Assembly (NCBI GenBank): GCA_048493715.1
Contig: JBGDCZ010000011.1
Location: 3,249 to 67,248 of the forward strand
Source: Arsenophonus sp048493715
GTDB lineage: Bacteria > Pseudomonadota > Gammaproteobacteria > Enterobacterales > Enterobacteriaceae
Length of the DNA stretch: 64,000 nt
Direction: 5' to 3'
The translations under genes were made by a program, and so were the position numbers. The notes under the pieces were generated by a model, which saw only the letters and a program-made list of their open reading frames with translations, ran no database searches and was not told the DNA's origin. Positions within the stretch are counted from its first letter, which is position 1; every line of letters starts with the position of its first letter. Below are positions 1-8,290 of the stretch, piece by piece.

Positions 1-206
1 AACCTATTAAAATTAAGTAGAATAAAAAAAGCAGGTGTTTAATTCTTATTTGCATAAAGCACCTTAATCGCCTAACAGCAATAACAAAATGACTTTAATC
101 TATAATTAATAAAATAACAAATGCTTATTAATGCGTAACTTTTACTTGTATTAACTAAACCTTATTTGTAACAAAATAACTATTATGCTCACGCTGTTTG
201 ATTTTA

Positions 207-596
207 TTAACGTCTTACTTCAGGCTGAGAAATTAACCAAATACCGAACAAAATAAATACTACACCCACAAATTTAATCAAGGTCGCCGATTCATTAAAC
301 CAAGGCAGAGTGACTGCTAATAAATAAACTAAAACATAACTTAAGCTAATCAGTGGATACACTTTACTTAATGCTAAAAACCTTAAAGCAAATAGCCAAC
401 AAACCATAGAAAAAAAGTAACCAATTAAACCGACCAAAATTAAGCCAAATGCTTGACCGTTTTCAAATAACCAATTAACATCTACCCATTGATCACTCAA
501 TTTAAACTCAGGCAATATCATTACCCCCGCCTTTAAACAAAGCTGAGCTAAGGCGATCAATATTACACTTCCAATACCCCAAAAATAACCTTTCAT
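207..596 (-). CDS. arnF: ArnF, subunit of the L-Ara4N-phosphoundecaprenol flippase
   Basis: Small EmrE-like membrane protein that with ArnE is thought to flip undecaprenyl-phosphate-L-Ara4N across the inner membrane. I start it at the ATG at 596 (protein begins MKGYFWGIGSV, 129 aa, against about 128 in E. coli). A longer open frame reaches 644, but its extra 16 residues lie inside arnE and look unlike the family. The chosen ATG overlaps the arnE stop as ATGA, the tight coupling seen between the genes of this operon. The protein is almost entirely hydrophobic, with four likely membrane helices. It is the last gene of the arn operon and no damage is visible. Confidence 0.9.
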   Translation of the reverse strand: MKGYFWGIGSVILIALAQLCLKAGVMILPEFKLSDQWVDVNWLFENGQAFGLILVGLIGYFFSMVCWLFALRFLALSKVYPLISLSYVLVYLLAVTLPWFNESATLIKFVGVVFILFGIWLISQPEVRR

Positions 597-931
597 ATAT
601 TTAATAAAATAATACCAAACACGATGATAAATACGCCTAGCCAATGTTTCATACTTATCTTTTCTTGATAGATAAAATATCCAATTAGGGTAACAATAAC
701 GAAGTTAATACTTAACATCGGATAAGCAATACTAAGCGGTAAAAGTTGTAATAATTTAAGCCAAAATAGCATCGCTAGCGCAAGCAGAATAATCGCAAAA
801 ATAAGCCATTTAATGGCTAAACTATTCTTTTGAGGCAAACCACTTTGCCAATAGATAACTACTTGCTTTTGACAAACCTGTCCAAAGCAAGTTAACAGGC
901 TTACAAATATTAATAATAAAAAATGTGTCAT
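593..931 (-). CDS. arnE: ArnE, subunit of the L-Ara4N-phosphoundecaprenol flippase
   Basis: Partner of ArnF in moving lipid-linked 4-amino-4-deoxy-L-arabinose to the periplasmic face of the inner membrane. It has 112 aa, the normal size, and four hydrophobic segments of the small-multidrug-resistance fold, with the typical opening containing TCFGQVCQK. It overlaps the arnT stop by ATGA at its start and the arnF start by ATGA at its end, so translation is probably coupled along the operon. The ArnE/ArnF assignment rests on order (T-E-F) plus sequence resemblance. Confidence 0.9.
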   Translation of the reverse strand: MTHFLLLIFVSLLTCFGQVCQKQVVIYWQSGLPQKNSLAIKWLIFAIILLALAMLFWLKLLQLLPLSIAYPMLSINFVIVTLIGYFIYQEKISMKHWLGVFIIVFGIILLNI

Positions 932-2595
932 GGTTGCTGATAATAAGTCATTATTGCCATTCGGGTATTGCGAATGACATCATTAGGCTTAGGAATACCT
1001 TCAGGAAGGCCCTCATTTCTACGTAATAAAAGTACCACTGAAATTTGTCCCTCTTTACGCGCATGGCTAAGCCATTTAGTAAAATTCTGTTGTTTGATTA
1101 AACGAAATTGGCTATCAGGATAAGCCAAACCATATCTTAGCTCACCTGATCTTTCATATAAATAAATATTACCTCGCTTTAACTCCCACGCCAAACCTGC
1201 AGCTAGCCCAACATTGTCTGCTAGTACAAATTTACTTTTTGCCAGTAAGGATATATTTTGTCGAATTAAGTGCTGCGGTAATTTAGAATCTATGGTGTCT
1301 TGCGGCAGTATATTACTTATTGATAAACTTAAGGCTAAAGAACATACTGCCCCCCACAACCAATATCTAGCATTGGATACTAGACTAAAATAACCAATAA
1401 TTACCCAAATAGAAAAAACAGTTATACCTAAGGCTAGCTTGGGCCATTCTGTTGGTGTATACAGAGGATGCTCAACAAATAATTCCATCACAACCAATGC
1501 AATAATCGCTAATATACCAAAAGCAACATTGGTAAATCCGTTAAATTTAAGCGGTGCTAAATTATTATTTTTAATACAATCAATCGCGTATTTCCCCTTC
1601 ATTAATGCAAGTGGTGCCATCACTGGCAACATATAAGTCAGAAGCTTACCTTTAGCAATACTAAAAAATAGCAAAGGTACAACAAACCAACAAAGTAGAA
1701 AAAACATCTCCGGGTTAATTTTTCGTTGCTGCCAGCTCTTAAATAATGTGCCAGGTAAAAGTCCTAGCCATGGTATAACACCAACTAAAATGATCGGAAT
1801 ATAAAACCAAAAAGGCGCTTTATGTTGAGCATCTTCGGATGAAAAACGCTGAATATGTTCTACCCAGAAAAAATAATGCCAATAATCGGGTTCATATTTA
1901 TTGATAGCTAATGCCCAGGGAAGGCTTATTAATGCCGCACTAGCTATCGCTATCCCACCAAATTTAAGCATCTCAATAAAACGTTTTTGATAAAGCATGA
2001 TGGGTAGCATGACGATAACCGGAATAGCTAAAGCTAAAAAACCTTTGGTCATAAAGGCCATACCACAGGTAAGCCCCATAACTGCCCAGGCAAGTAACTT
2101 TGCCGACAGGCTTGACGCTTTTAATAACCAAAAACAGCATAGCATACAAGCAGTAAGCCACATTGTTAACATAGGATCGAGTACGCTATAAGTGCCAACA
2201 GCAAATACCAAAAACATCGAAACATACATTAAGGTAGCAACAAGCGCGACATTTCGATTACACCACATTATCATTGCCAGCCAATAGATTAACCCAGCAC
2301 TGATCATAGTTGAAAACACAGCGTCAAAACGGACAGCAAAATTAGTATCACCAAATATCATTTGACTGATATTATTTATCCAATATCCGGCCACTGGCTT
2401 TTCAAAATAGCGAATATTAAGCAAATAAGGGACAATCCAATCGCCTCTTTGCAACATTTCTCGACTAATTTCTGCGTAACGCGTTTCATCCGGCTGCCAC
2501 AGTAATCGACCATTCAACGGTACTAAATAAGTAAAAATAAAAAAAAGTGCCAATAAAAAAGCACCTGTTTTCTGTAACTGTTTAGTTAACATCAA
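928..2595 (-). CDS. arnT: ArnT, lipid A 4-amino-4-deoxy-L-arabinose transferase
   Basis: Inner-membrane GT83 glycosyltransferase that moves L-Ara4N from undecaprenyl phosphate to lipid A phosphates on the periplasmic side, lowering the surface negative charge and giving polymyxin/cationic peptide resistance. It has 555 aa (E. coli about 550). The N-terminal region has the conserved WQPDETRYAEISREML block with the acidic residues of the first periplasmic loop, followed by RYFEKPVAGYW; many membrane helices follow. The start is MMLTK or the next Met, 3 nt after the arnD stop. It looks intact and full length. Confidence 0.95.
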   Translation of the reverse strand: MMLTKQLQKTGAFLLALFFIFTYLVPLNGRLLWQPDETRYAEISREMLQRGDWIVPYLLNIRYFEKPVAGYWINNISQMIFGDTNFAVRFDAVFSTMISAGLIYWLAMIMWCNRNVALVATLMYVSMFLVFAVGTYSVLDPMLTMWLTACMLCCFWLLKASSLSAKLLAWAVMGLTCGMAFMTKGFLALAIPVIVMLPIMLYQKRFIEMLKFGGIAIASAALISLPWALAINKYEPDYWHYFFWVEHIQRFSSEDAQHKAPFWFYIPIILVGVIPWLGLLPGTLFKSWQQRKINPEMFFLLCWFVVPLLFFSIAKGKLLTYMLPVMAPLALMKGKYAIDCIKNNNLAPLKFNGFTNVAFGILAIIALVVMELFVEHPLYTPTEWPKLALGITVFSIWVIIGYFSLVSNARYWLWGAVCSLALSLSISNILPQDTIDSKLPQHLIRQNISLLAKSKFVLADNVGLAAGLAWELKRGNIYLYERSGELRYGLAYPDSQFRLIKQQNFTKWLSHARKEGQISVVLLLRRNEGLPEGIPKPNDVIRNTRMAIMTYYQQP

Positions 2596-2598
2596 ACA

Positions 2599-3492
2599 CT
2601 ATACCTCGCGTTGACACCCTAACCAACCTTCACGTCCTGGAAAAGATGAACGAACAATTTTTCCTTTTGGTAAAGAATCTATATCATCTGGTATTAATTC
2701 ACGCAAGGTACAAAATACCATTTTTTCCGCAACCGTTTTTTCTAATAAGCAGTCAAATTTTGTCGATTTAGACATTCCTTCTACTTCCGCATGAATGGTA
2801 TAAACAGAAGTTCCTGTATCTTCCCGCATCGCTTTAATAATAAAATTATTAAAATTTTCATCTTTAACTAAACTACCAACCACTTCATCATAAGTCGGTA
2901 GTGTCACTGGAATTTGAACGGTACCAATTGAACCATCAGCTAAAATAGGACGAAATGGATGTGTACCTCGACAATCACTATTGTAGTCAAATTTAAAATT
3001 TTCTTTGGCCGTTAATACCCGTTCATCGGCTCGCCAACCAGCCGCTGCTGAACATTTTACTGTAGCGCTCGTTACTGCCTCTAGCCCATCCACACCTAAT
3101 TTAATTTGTTCAACCAATTTAGTTCTAGGCCATCTAGCTACATTAGCTTGCCAGCCTTGATGATCCCACGCATGTAGCCCTACTTCATGACCTTCATCCA
3201 TCGTTTGTTTCATTAAGTAGCCTAAATCATTGGCAATTTTTTTACCTGACCAAGCCGTACCAGCCAATAAAATGTTCCAACCATAAAGTGATGTTGCATT
3301 CGATCTTAACATTTTCCATAAAAATTTAGGTCGAAACAGGCGCCATAAATGGCGCCCCATATTATCTGGACCCACACTGAAGAAAAAACTGGCTCGAATT
3401 TGATATTTAGCGAGCACTCTAAGTAACTGTGGCACACCTTCTTTTGTACCTTGATAAGTATCGACATCAATTCTTAAGCCAATTTTCTTCAT
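2599..3492 (-). CDS. arnD: ArnD, 4-deoxy-4-formamido-L-arabinose-phosphoundecaprenol deformylase
   Basis: NodB/CE4-type deacetylase-fold enzyme that removes the formyl group from undecaprenyl-phosphate-L-Ara4FN. It has 297 aa, the normal length. Visible motifs are the N-terminal RIDVDTYQGT metal/catalytic aspartates and EVGLHAWDHQGWQ with the conserved histidines. Its ATG overlaps the arnA stop as TAATG. It lies between arnA and arnT in the canonical order and looks intact. Confidence 0.95.
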   Translation of the reverse strand: MKKIGLRIDVDTYQGTKEGVPQLLRVLAKYQIRASFFFSVGPDNMGRHLWRLFRPKFLWKMLRSNATSLYGWNILLAGTAWSGKKIANDLGYLMKQTMDEGHEVGLHAWDHQGWQANVARWPRTKLVEQIKLGVDGLEAVTSATVKCSAAAGWRADERVLTAKENFKFDYNSDCRGTHPFRPILADGSIGTVQIPVTLPTYDEVVGSLVKDENFNNFIIKAMREDTGTSVYTIHAEVEGMSKSTKFDCLLEKTVAEKMVFCTLRELIPDDIDSLPKGKIVRSSFPGREGWLGCQREV

Positions 3493-5492
3493 TATTTTTT
3501 ACCTAACTCTTCCGCAGCCGCGTGCAAAAAGAAATCTAAAGTTTCATCAATAGTTTGCTTCATATCAATAGTTGGTTGCCAATCGAGTAAGCGACGCGCA
3601 TTTTCAATGCTCGGTCTACGATGCTCAACATCTTGGTATCCCTTACCATAATAGCTACTACTTTCAATTTTTTTGAGGCCAGCGAACGGAGGAAAGAGTT
3701 TACGTAACGGATGTTTTTCAAAACTATCAAGTAGCATATCAGCTAATTGAGCAATGCTTGCCTCATTGGTCGGATTACCAATATTGATAATTTGCCCATC
3801 ACATTTTTTATCTTTATTTTCAATAATGCGGAATAATGCTTCAATACCATCTTTAATATCAGTGAAGCAACGCTTTTGAGAGCCTCCATCAACTAATTTT
3901 ATTGGTGAACCTTCAACCAAATTTAAAATTAATTGAGTTATCGCTCGCGAGCTACCGATACGAGCTGAATGCAAACTATCAAGACGTGGCCCCATCCAAT
4001 TAAAAGGCCTGAATAGAGTAAATTCCAGCCCCTCTTTGACACCATAAGCCCAGATAACGCGATCTAATAGCTGTTTAGAAACAGAATAAATCCAACGCTG
4101 TTTGTTAATTGGACCAACAATTAAACGAGAGGTATCTTCATCAAACTGTTTATCATCACACATCCCATAAACTTCAGAAGTTGATGGGAAAATAATACGT
4201 TTATTATATTTTACACAATAACGAACTATTTTTAAGTTTTCTTCAAAATCCAGTTCAAAAACTCTTAATGGATTGCGGGTATATTCAATAGGTGTTGCAA
4301 TGGCAACGAGCGGCAAAATGATGTCGCATTTTTTAATATGATATTCAATCCATTCAGTATGAATACTGATATCACCTTCAACAAAATGGAAACGTTGATC
4401 ATCACCAAAACGGGAATCATTAATAAAGCATGAGACAGCAGAAGAACTAATATCCAAACCATAAATATCATAGTGGCCATCAGCTAACAAACGTTCAGTT
4501 AAATGGTTACCAATAAAACCGTTTACACCTAAAATCAAGATACGTTTACGGCGTTTTATCTGGGCCATTGGTTTAGCTCCAACCCGCACACCGGTTACAA
4601 TTCCCATTTCAGTCGCCAAACGCGATCCTTCGATATATAATCCAGAACCACACTGACCGGTTAGTACCTCAAGTACACCTTGACCACAAGCGATTTGCAA
4701 CGGATCGCTAGAAATGACTGTACCGGGTAAATTATCATGCGATTTTTCCAACACGCACGCACGCCAGATAATCATTTTGCTCTCAGCTAAATAGGTAAAG
4801 GCACCCGGATATGGCTCTGTTACTGCACGAATTAGATTATTCACTTCGGTAGCTGATTTAGACCAATCAATCAAACCATCTTCAGCCCGACGACGACCAA
4901 AATAAGTTGCTTGACTCTCATCTTGTGGTGTTGCTGAATAATCACTCATTTTAATTAATGGTAATGTATCATCCAAAAGTTGTTCAGCAGCCTGACGAAT
5001 TTTCTCATGTAACATCAATGCAGTATCTATTGCATCAATCGACACTTTCCGCTGTGCGATAATATCACCGCCATCCGCTTTGGCTATCATCTTATGTAAC
5101 GTAACACCAGTCTCTGTTTCACCATTCAAAATAGCCCAATTAATCGGCACTCGACCACGATATTTAGGCAGTAAAGAACCATGTAGGTTGAAAGCACCTT
5201 TAAGGGCTAAAGCCAATAATTGTTTGCTAAGCATGTGGCGATAGTAAAAAGAGAAAATAACATCAGGTTGCATTTCCTGAATACGCTCAATCCAAAGCGA
5301 ATGATTAACATTCTCTGGCGCAAATACAGGCAGCCCCATCTCTGCCCCCAAGCGAGCAACTGAAGAAAAGAAATGATTCTCTTTTTGATCATCTGTATGT
5401 GTAAAAACAGCCTGAATTTCAAAGCCCGCCTTCTGTAACGCCTTTAATCCCACACAACCAATATCATGGTAAGCAAAAACAATAGCTTTCAT
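3492..5492 (-). CDS. arnA: ArnA, bifunctional UDP-L-Ara4N formyltransferase / UDP-glucuronate decarboxylase
   Basis: Cytosolic two-domain enzyme that supplies UDP-Ara4FN. Residues about 1-300 are the formyltransferase domain, with NLHGSLLPKYRGRVPINWAILNG (the catalytic Asn/His/Asp type of site). Residues about 315-660 are the oxidative decarboxylase, with the Rossmann motif GVNGFIGNHL and the SDR YxxxK-type site in RWIYSVSKQLLDR. It has 666 aa against about 660 in E. coli. It overlaps arnD by TAATG and follows arnC directly. Confidence 0.95.
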   Translation of the reverse strand: MKAIVFAYHDIGCVGLKALQKAGFEIQAVFTHTDDQKENHFFSSVARLGAEMGLPVFAPENVNHSLWIERIQEMQPDVIFSFYYRHMLSKQLLALALKGAFNLHGSLLPKYRGRVPINWAILNGETETGVTLHKMIAKADGGDIIAQRKVSIDAIDTALMLHEKIRQAAEQLLDDTLPLIKMSDYSATPQDESQATYFGRRRAEDGLIDWSKSATEVNNLIRAVTEPYPGAFTYLAESKMIIWRACVLEKSHDNLPGTVISSDPLQIACGQGVLEVLTGQCGSGLYIEGSRLATEMGIVTGVRVGAKPMAQIKRRKRILILGVNGFIGNHLTERLLADGHYDIYGLDISSSAVSCFINDSRFGDDQRFHFVEGDISIHTEWIEYHIKKCDIILPLVAIATPIEYTRNPLRVFELDFEENLKIVRYCVKYNKRIIFPSTSEVYGMCDDKQFDEDTSRLIVGPINKQRWIYSVSKQLLDRVIWAYGVKEGLEFTLFRPFNWMGPRLDSLHSARIGSSRAITQLILNLVEGSPIKLVDGGSQKRCFTDIKDGIEALFRIIENKDKKCDGQIINIGNPTNEASIAQLADMLLDSFEKHPLRKLFPPFAGLKKIESSSYYGKGYQDVEHRRPSIENARRLLDWQPTIDMKQTIDETLDFFLHAAAEELGKK

Positions 5493-6484
5493 TATTTTTT
5501 TCCCTGATTTTCGTCAGCATTTTGATCAATACCAACTATCTTTTGAATGAAGTAACGGGGTCGGGCACGAACATCATTATACATTCTGCCGATATATTCA
5601 CCGAGTAGTCCCATGGCAATAAACTGCGCACCAATAAAAATGAACAGAATGGCAAACAGAGTAAAAACACCCTCTGCGGCCCACATTGCACCAAAAATAA
5701 GACGTAAAATAATTAATACAACCGCCAATAAAAACCCACTTGTCGCAATAAAACTACCGATGACACTAAGCAAACGTAACGGGGTAGTGGTTAAACACGT
5801 TAGCAAATCAAACATCAAATTTATTAGCTTCATAAAGCTATATTTGGAATCACCAAACTCACGCTCCGCATGAGCAACATCTATTTCGATCGTTCTTCTA
5901 GCGAAAGTATTGGCTAAAATGGGAATAAATGTACTACGTTCATGACACTGTAGCATAGCATTAATAATATTACGGCGATAAGCACGCAACATACAGCCAT
6001 AATCGCCCATTGTCCGTCCGGTTGCTTTGGTGATCATAGCATTAATAATTTTTGATGCCGTTTTACGAAACCAAGAATCTTGCCGATTCATTCGTCTGGT
6101 GCCAACTACATCATAGTCCTCTTCAGCAACCTGCACTAGATATGGAATTTCTTCAGGTGGATTTTGCAAATCAGCATCTAAAGTAATTACAAGATCACCT
6201 TGTGCATGTTTAAAACCAGCCATAATAGCAGAATGTTGGCCATAATTACGATTTAAGATCACCGCAATAACATGATTTGCTGGATTTTCAGCAGCATCTA
6301 TCATCAATTTAGCTGAATTATCAGTGCTGCCATCATCAACTAAAATTAATTCATATGGCTGTTTCAATCTCTGACAAGCAGCCAAGGTTCTTTCCAATAA
6401 TTGGGGTAAACTTTGCTCTTCGTTATAAGTAGGGATAACAATAGAAACTTTTTTTATTTCTTCAAAATCATTTTGAAAAGACAC
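5492..6484 (-). CDS. arnC: ArnC, undecaprenyl-phosphate 4-deoxy-4-formamido-L-arabinose transferase
   Basis: GT2 glycosyltransferase that transfers Ara4FN from UDP to undecaprenyl phosphate on the cytoplasmic face. It has 330 aa. The GT-A domain shows VSIVIPTYNEEQSLPQL, LVDDGSTDNS and TLDADLQNPPEEIP (DXD); two C-terminal membrane helices begin near residue 235. The start is a GTG overlapping the arnB stop (TAGTG). A clear CGGAG ribosome site 8-10 nt upstream supports it. Confidence 0.95.
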   Translation of the reverse strand: MSFQNDFEEIKKVSIVIPTYNEEQSLPQLLERTLAACQRLKQPYELILVDDGSTDNSAKLMIDAAENPANHVIAVILNRNYGQHSAIMAGFKHAQGDLVITLDADLQNPPEEIPYLVQVAEEDYDVVGTRRMNRQDSWFRKTASKIINAMITKATGRTMGDYGCMLRAYRRNIINAMLQCHERSTFIPILANTFARRTIEIDVAHAEREFGDSKYSFMKLINLMFDLLTCLTTTPLRLLSVIGSFIATSGFLLAVVLIILRLIFGAMWAAEGVFTLFAILFIFIGAQFIAMGLLGEYIGRMYNDVRARPRYFIQKIVGIDQNADENQGKK

Positions 6485-7629
6485 TATTTCAGCTCCGAAA
6501 AAATTTCATTAATAACAGTAACAACGCGATCAACATCTTGAGCAAGCATGTCAGGGAATAGTGGCAATGAACATAAGGTAGCCGAATTCCATTCAGAATT
6601 AGGCAGAGAAAGCGATGGATAACGTTCTCTATAATATTTTTGTGTATGAGCAGCACGAAAATGCAAACCTGTGCCAATATTCTTTTCTTTTAAGCGTTCC
6701 ATAAAGTTATCACGGCTAATACCACGGACTGCTTCATCAACCCGTACCATAAACAGATGGTTAGCATGCAAATGGAGATAAACAGGCATAGTCAACATTT
6801 TCAACGGTAGGTTGGCAAGCGCTTCTCGATAATAGGCAACAAGCTCAGCACGACGTTTATTTAGCTGTTCTAATTTTTTTAATTGAACAACTGCAATTGC
6901 AGCATGGATGTCAGAAAGATTATACTTAAATCCGGGTTCAATAACCTCTGCCTGTGGTTTACGACCTTGTATTTGTTGATCAAAAGCATCCACAGCTAAA
7001 CCATGAAATTTTAAACATCGCAGGCGAGTAGCCAAAGCATCATCATCGGTAGCAACTAAACCACCTTCAGCACAAGTGATATTTTTAATAGCATGAAACG
7101 AAAAAATAGCGGTGCCCTGTTGGCCAATCCATTCATTTTGATACTGAGTACCTACCGCATGGGCAGCATCTTCGATTAATGTAATATTGTTTCTTTGGGC
7201 AATCTGATGTAACGCCTTAAGATCGCATGGCGCTCCTGCATAATGCACAGGAATAATCGCTTTAGTCTTAGTAGTAATTGCCTTCTCAACCACGTCAGGC
7301 TGAATCATTAAAGTGTCACGATCAACATCAATCATGACTGAATTTGCCCCTAACAAGGTAATCATATTAATAGTTGAAACCCATGTTAGTGAAGGTGTAA
7401 TAACTTCATCGCCAGGACCAATTCCCAAGGCCATAAGCGTTATATGCATACCTGCAGTTGCCGCACAAAAAGCTATTGCATGCTGACAACCAAACTTATG
7501 GCAAAAATCTTCTTCAAGTTGATGACTTTGTGGACCGGTGGTGATCCAACCAGAACGCAATACATTTTCTACCGCCAGAATTTCTTCATCAGCTATTGCT
7601 GGACGAGAAAAAGGAAGAAAATTATTCAT
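6484..7629 (-). CDS. arnB: ArnB, UDP-4-amino-4-deoxy-L-arabinose aminotransferase
   Basis: PLP-dependent DegT/DnrJ/EryC1 sugar aminotransferase (381 aa) that converts the UDP-4-keto pentose to UDP-L-Ara4N. The PLP-lysine region reads GTAIFSFHAIKNITCAEGG, with the Schiff-base Lys in HAIKN; IEDAAHAVGT binds the cofactor. It is the first gene of arnBCADTEF. The 360-nt gap upstream must hold the operon promoter, but I find no convincing PmrA box. Confidence 0.95.
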   Translation of the reverse strand: MNNFLPFSRPAIADEEILAVENVLRSGWITTGPQSHQLEEDFCHKFGCQHAIAFCAATAGMHITLMALGIGPGDEVITPSLTWVSTINMITLLGANSVMIDVDRDTLMIQPDVVEKAITTKTKAIIPVHYAGAPCDLKALHQIAQRNNITLIEDAAHAVGTQYQNEWIGQQGTAIFSFHAIKNITCAEGGLVATDDDALATRLRCLKFHGLAVDAFDQQIQGRKPQAEVIEPGFKYNLSDIHAAIAVVQLKKLEQLNKRRAELVAYYREALANLPLKMLTMPVYLHLHANHLFMVRVDEAVRGISRDNFMERLKEKNIGTGLHFRAAHTQKYYRERYPSLSLPNSEWNSATLCSLPLFPDMLAQDVDRVVTVINEIFSELK

Positions 7630-7950
7630 AAGATTAACCTACTAGCAATTCATCTAATATTTTTTATAGTTAATTGTTTATGATATCATAAAATAACTTA
7701 ACTACATATCAACATGATAATAACTTGCCAATATAACTAGTTAGGATTTCATGTTAGTTAAGCAAATCAGAAAAATAAATAAAATTCCTAATAATTCTTA
7801 TCAAGAAGAAAGTTTTCTAATAATAAGTAATTTTAAAGTTATTATTAGCTCAATTTTTGTTAAAAAATAATTTTGATTGATAAAAACCAAAATAGCTAAC
7901 TCACTAACCATATCCTTATTTTTAAAATTATATTGGCATAATTGAGTAAT
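7630..7950 (-). promoter_or_regulatory. Upstream region of the arn operon with a 16-bp palindrome
   Basis: AT-rich intergenic stretch that should contain the arnB promoter. A perfect 16-bp palindrome, TTTATGATATCATAAA, sits at 7677-7692, about 50 nt before arnB, where a repressor or activator site would be expected. Tandem YTTAAK-N5-YTTAAK PmrA half-sites are not evident. The palindrome could be chance in such AT-rich DNA, so a regulatory role is only a suggestion. Confidence 0.3.
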
Positions 7951-7975
7951 AAAAAAGCCGCTTCAGCGGCTTTTT
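7951..7975 (-). terminator. Rho-independent terminator after ihfA
   Basis: Perfect inverted repeat of the form GCCGCT..AGCGGC at 7957-7970 with a 6-T run on the minus strand, 15 nt past the ihfA stop. It closes the thrS-ihfA block and separates it from arn. Confidence 0.9.
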
Positions 7976-7989
7976 AAAATAATAATTCA

Positions 7990-8286
7990 TTATTTATGAG
8001 GTTTTACCTTTTCAACCCGGCCTTTCAACTTTTGCCCTGGTCGAAAAGTCACTACTCGACGAGCAGTGATGGGAATATCTTCACCAGTCTTTGGATTTCG
8101 ACCTGGACGTTGACTTTTATCACGCAGATCAAAATTACCAAACCCTGACAGTTTCACCTGCTCCCCATTTTCTAATGAACGACGAACTTCTTCAAAGAAG
8201 AGCTCAACTAGGTCTTTCGCATCACGTTTGCTTATACCTAGTTTTTCGAACAGACTTTCTGACATTTCAGCTTTTGTAAGCGCCAT
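7990..8286 (-). CDS. ihfA: Integration host factor alpha subunit
   Basis: DNA-bending nucleoid protein (98 aa; E. coli 99) that pairs with IhfB and acts in transcription, replication and recombination. The HU/IHF fold is clear: helical N-terminus, KLSGFGNFDLRDK, then the beta arm RPGRNPKTGEDIPITARRVVTFRPG with the intercalating proline. It starts 4 nt after the pheT stop, as in E. coli, so it is probably cotranscribed with pheST. Confidence 0.97.
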   Translation of the reverse strand: MALTKAEMSESLFEKLGISKRDAKDLVELFFEEVRRSLENGEQVKLSGFGNFDLRDKSQRPGRNPKTGEDIPITARRVVTFRPGQKLKGRVEKVKPHK

Positions 8287-8290
8287 AGGT

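Noticed and set aside
597..644. 16-residue N-terminal extension of arnF
   Set aside because: It lies inside arnE, has no ribosome site and is unlike ArnF; the ATGA overlap at 596 is the natural start.
1439..1636. Plus-strand open frame inside arnT
   Set aside because: Shadow of a strongly supported gene; the same holds for other antisense frames in arnC, pheT, thrS, metG, gnd and yohK.
7630..7760. PmrA box upstream of arnB
   Set aside because: Only one half-site-like GTTAAG is visible; no second half at the required spacing.
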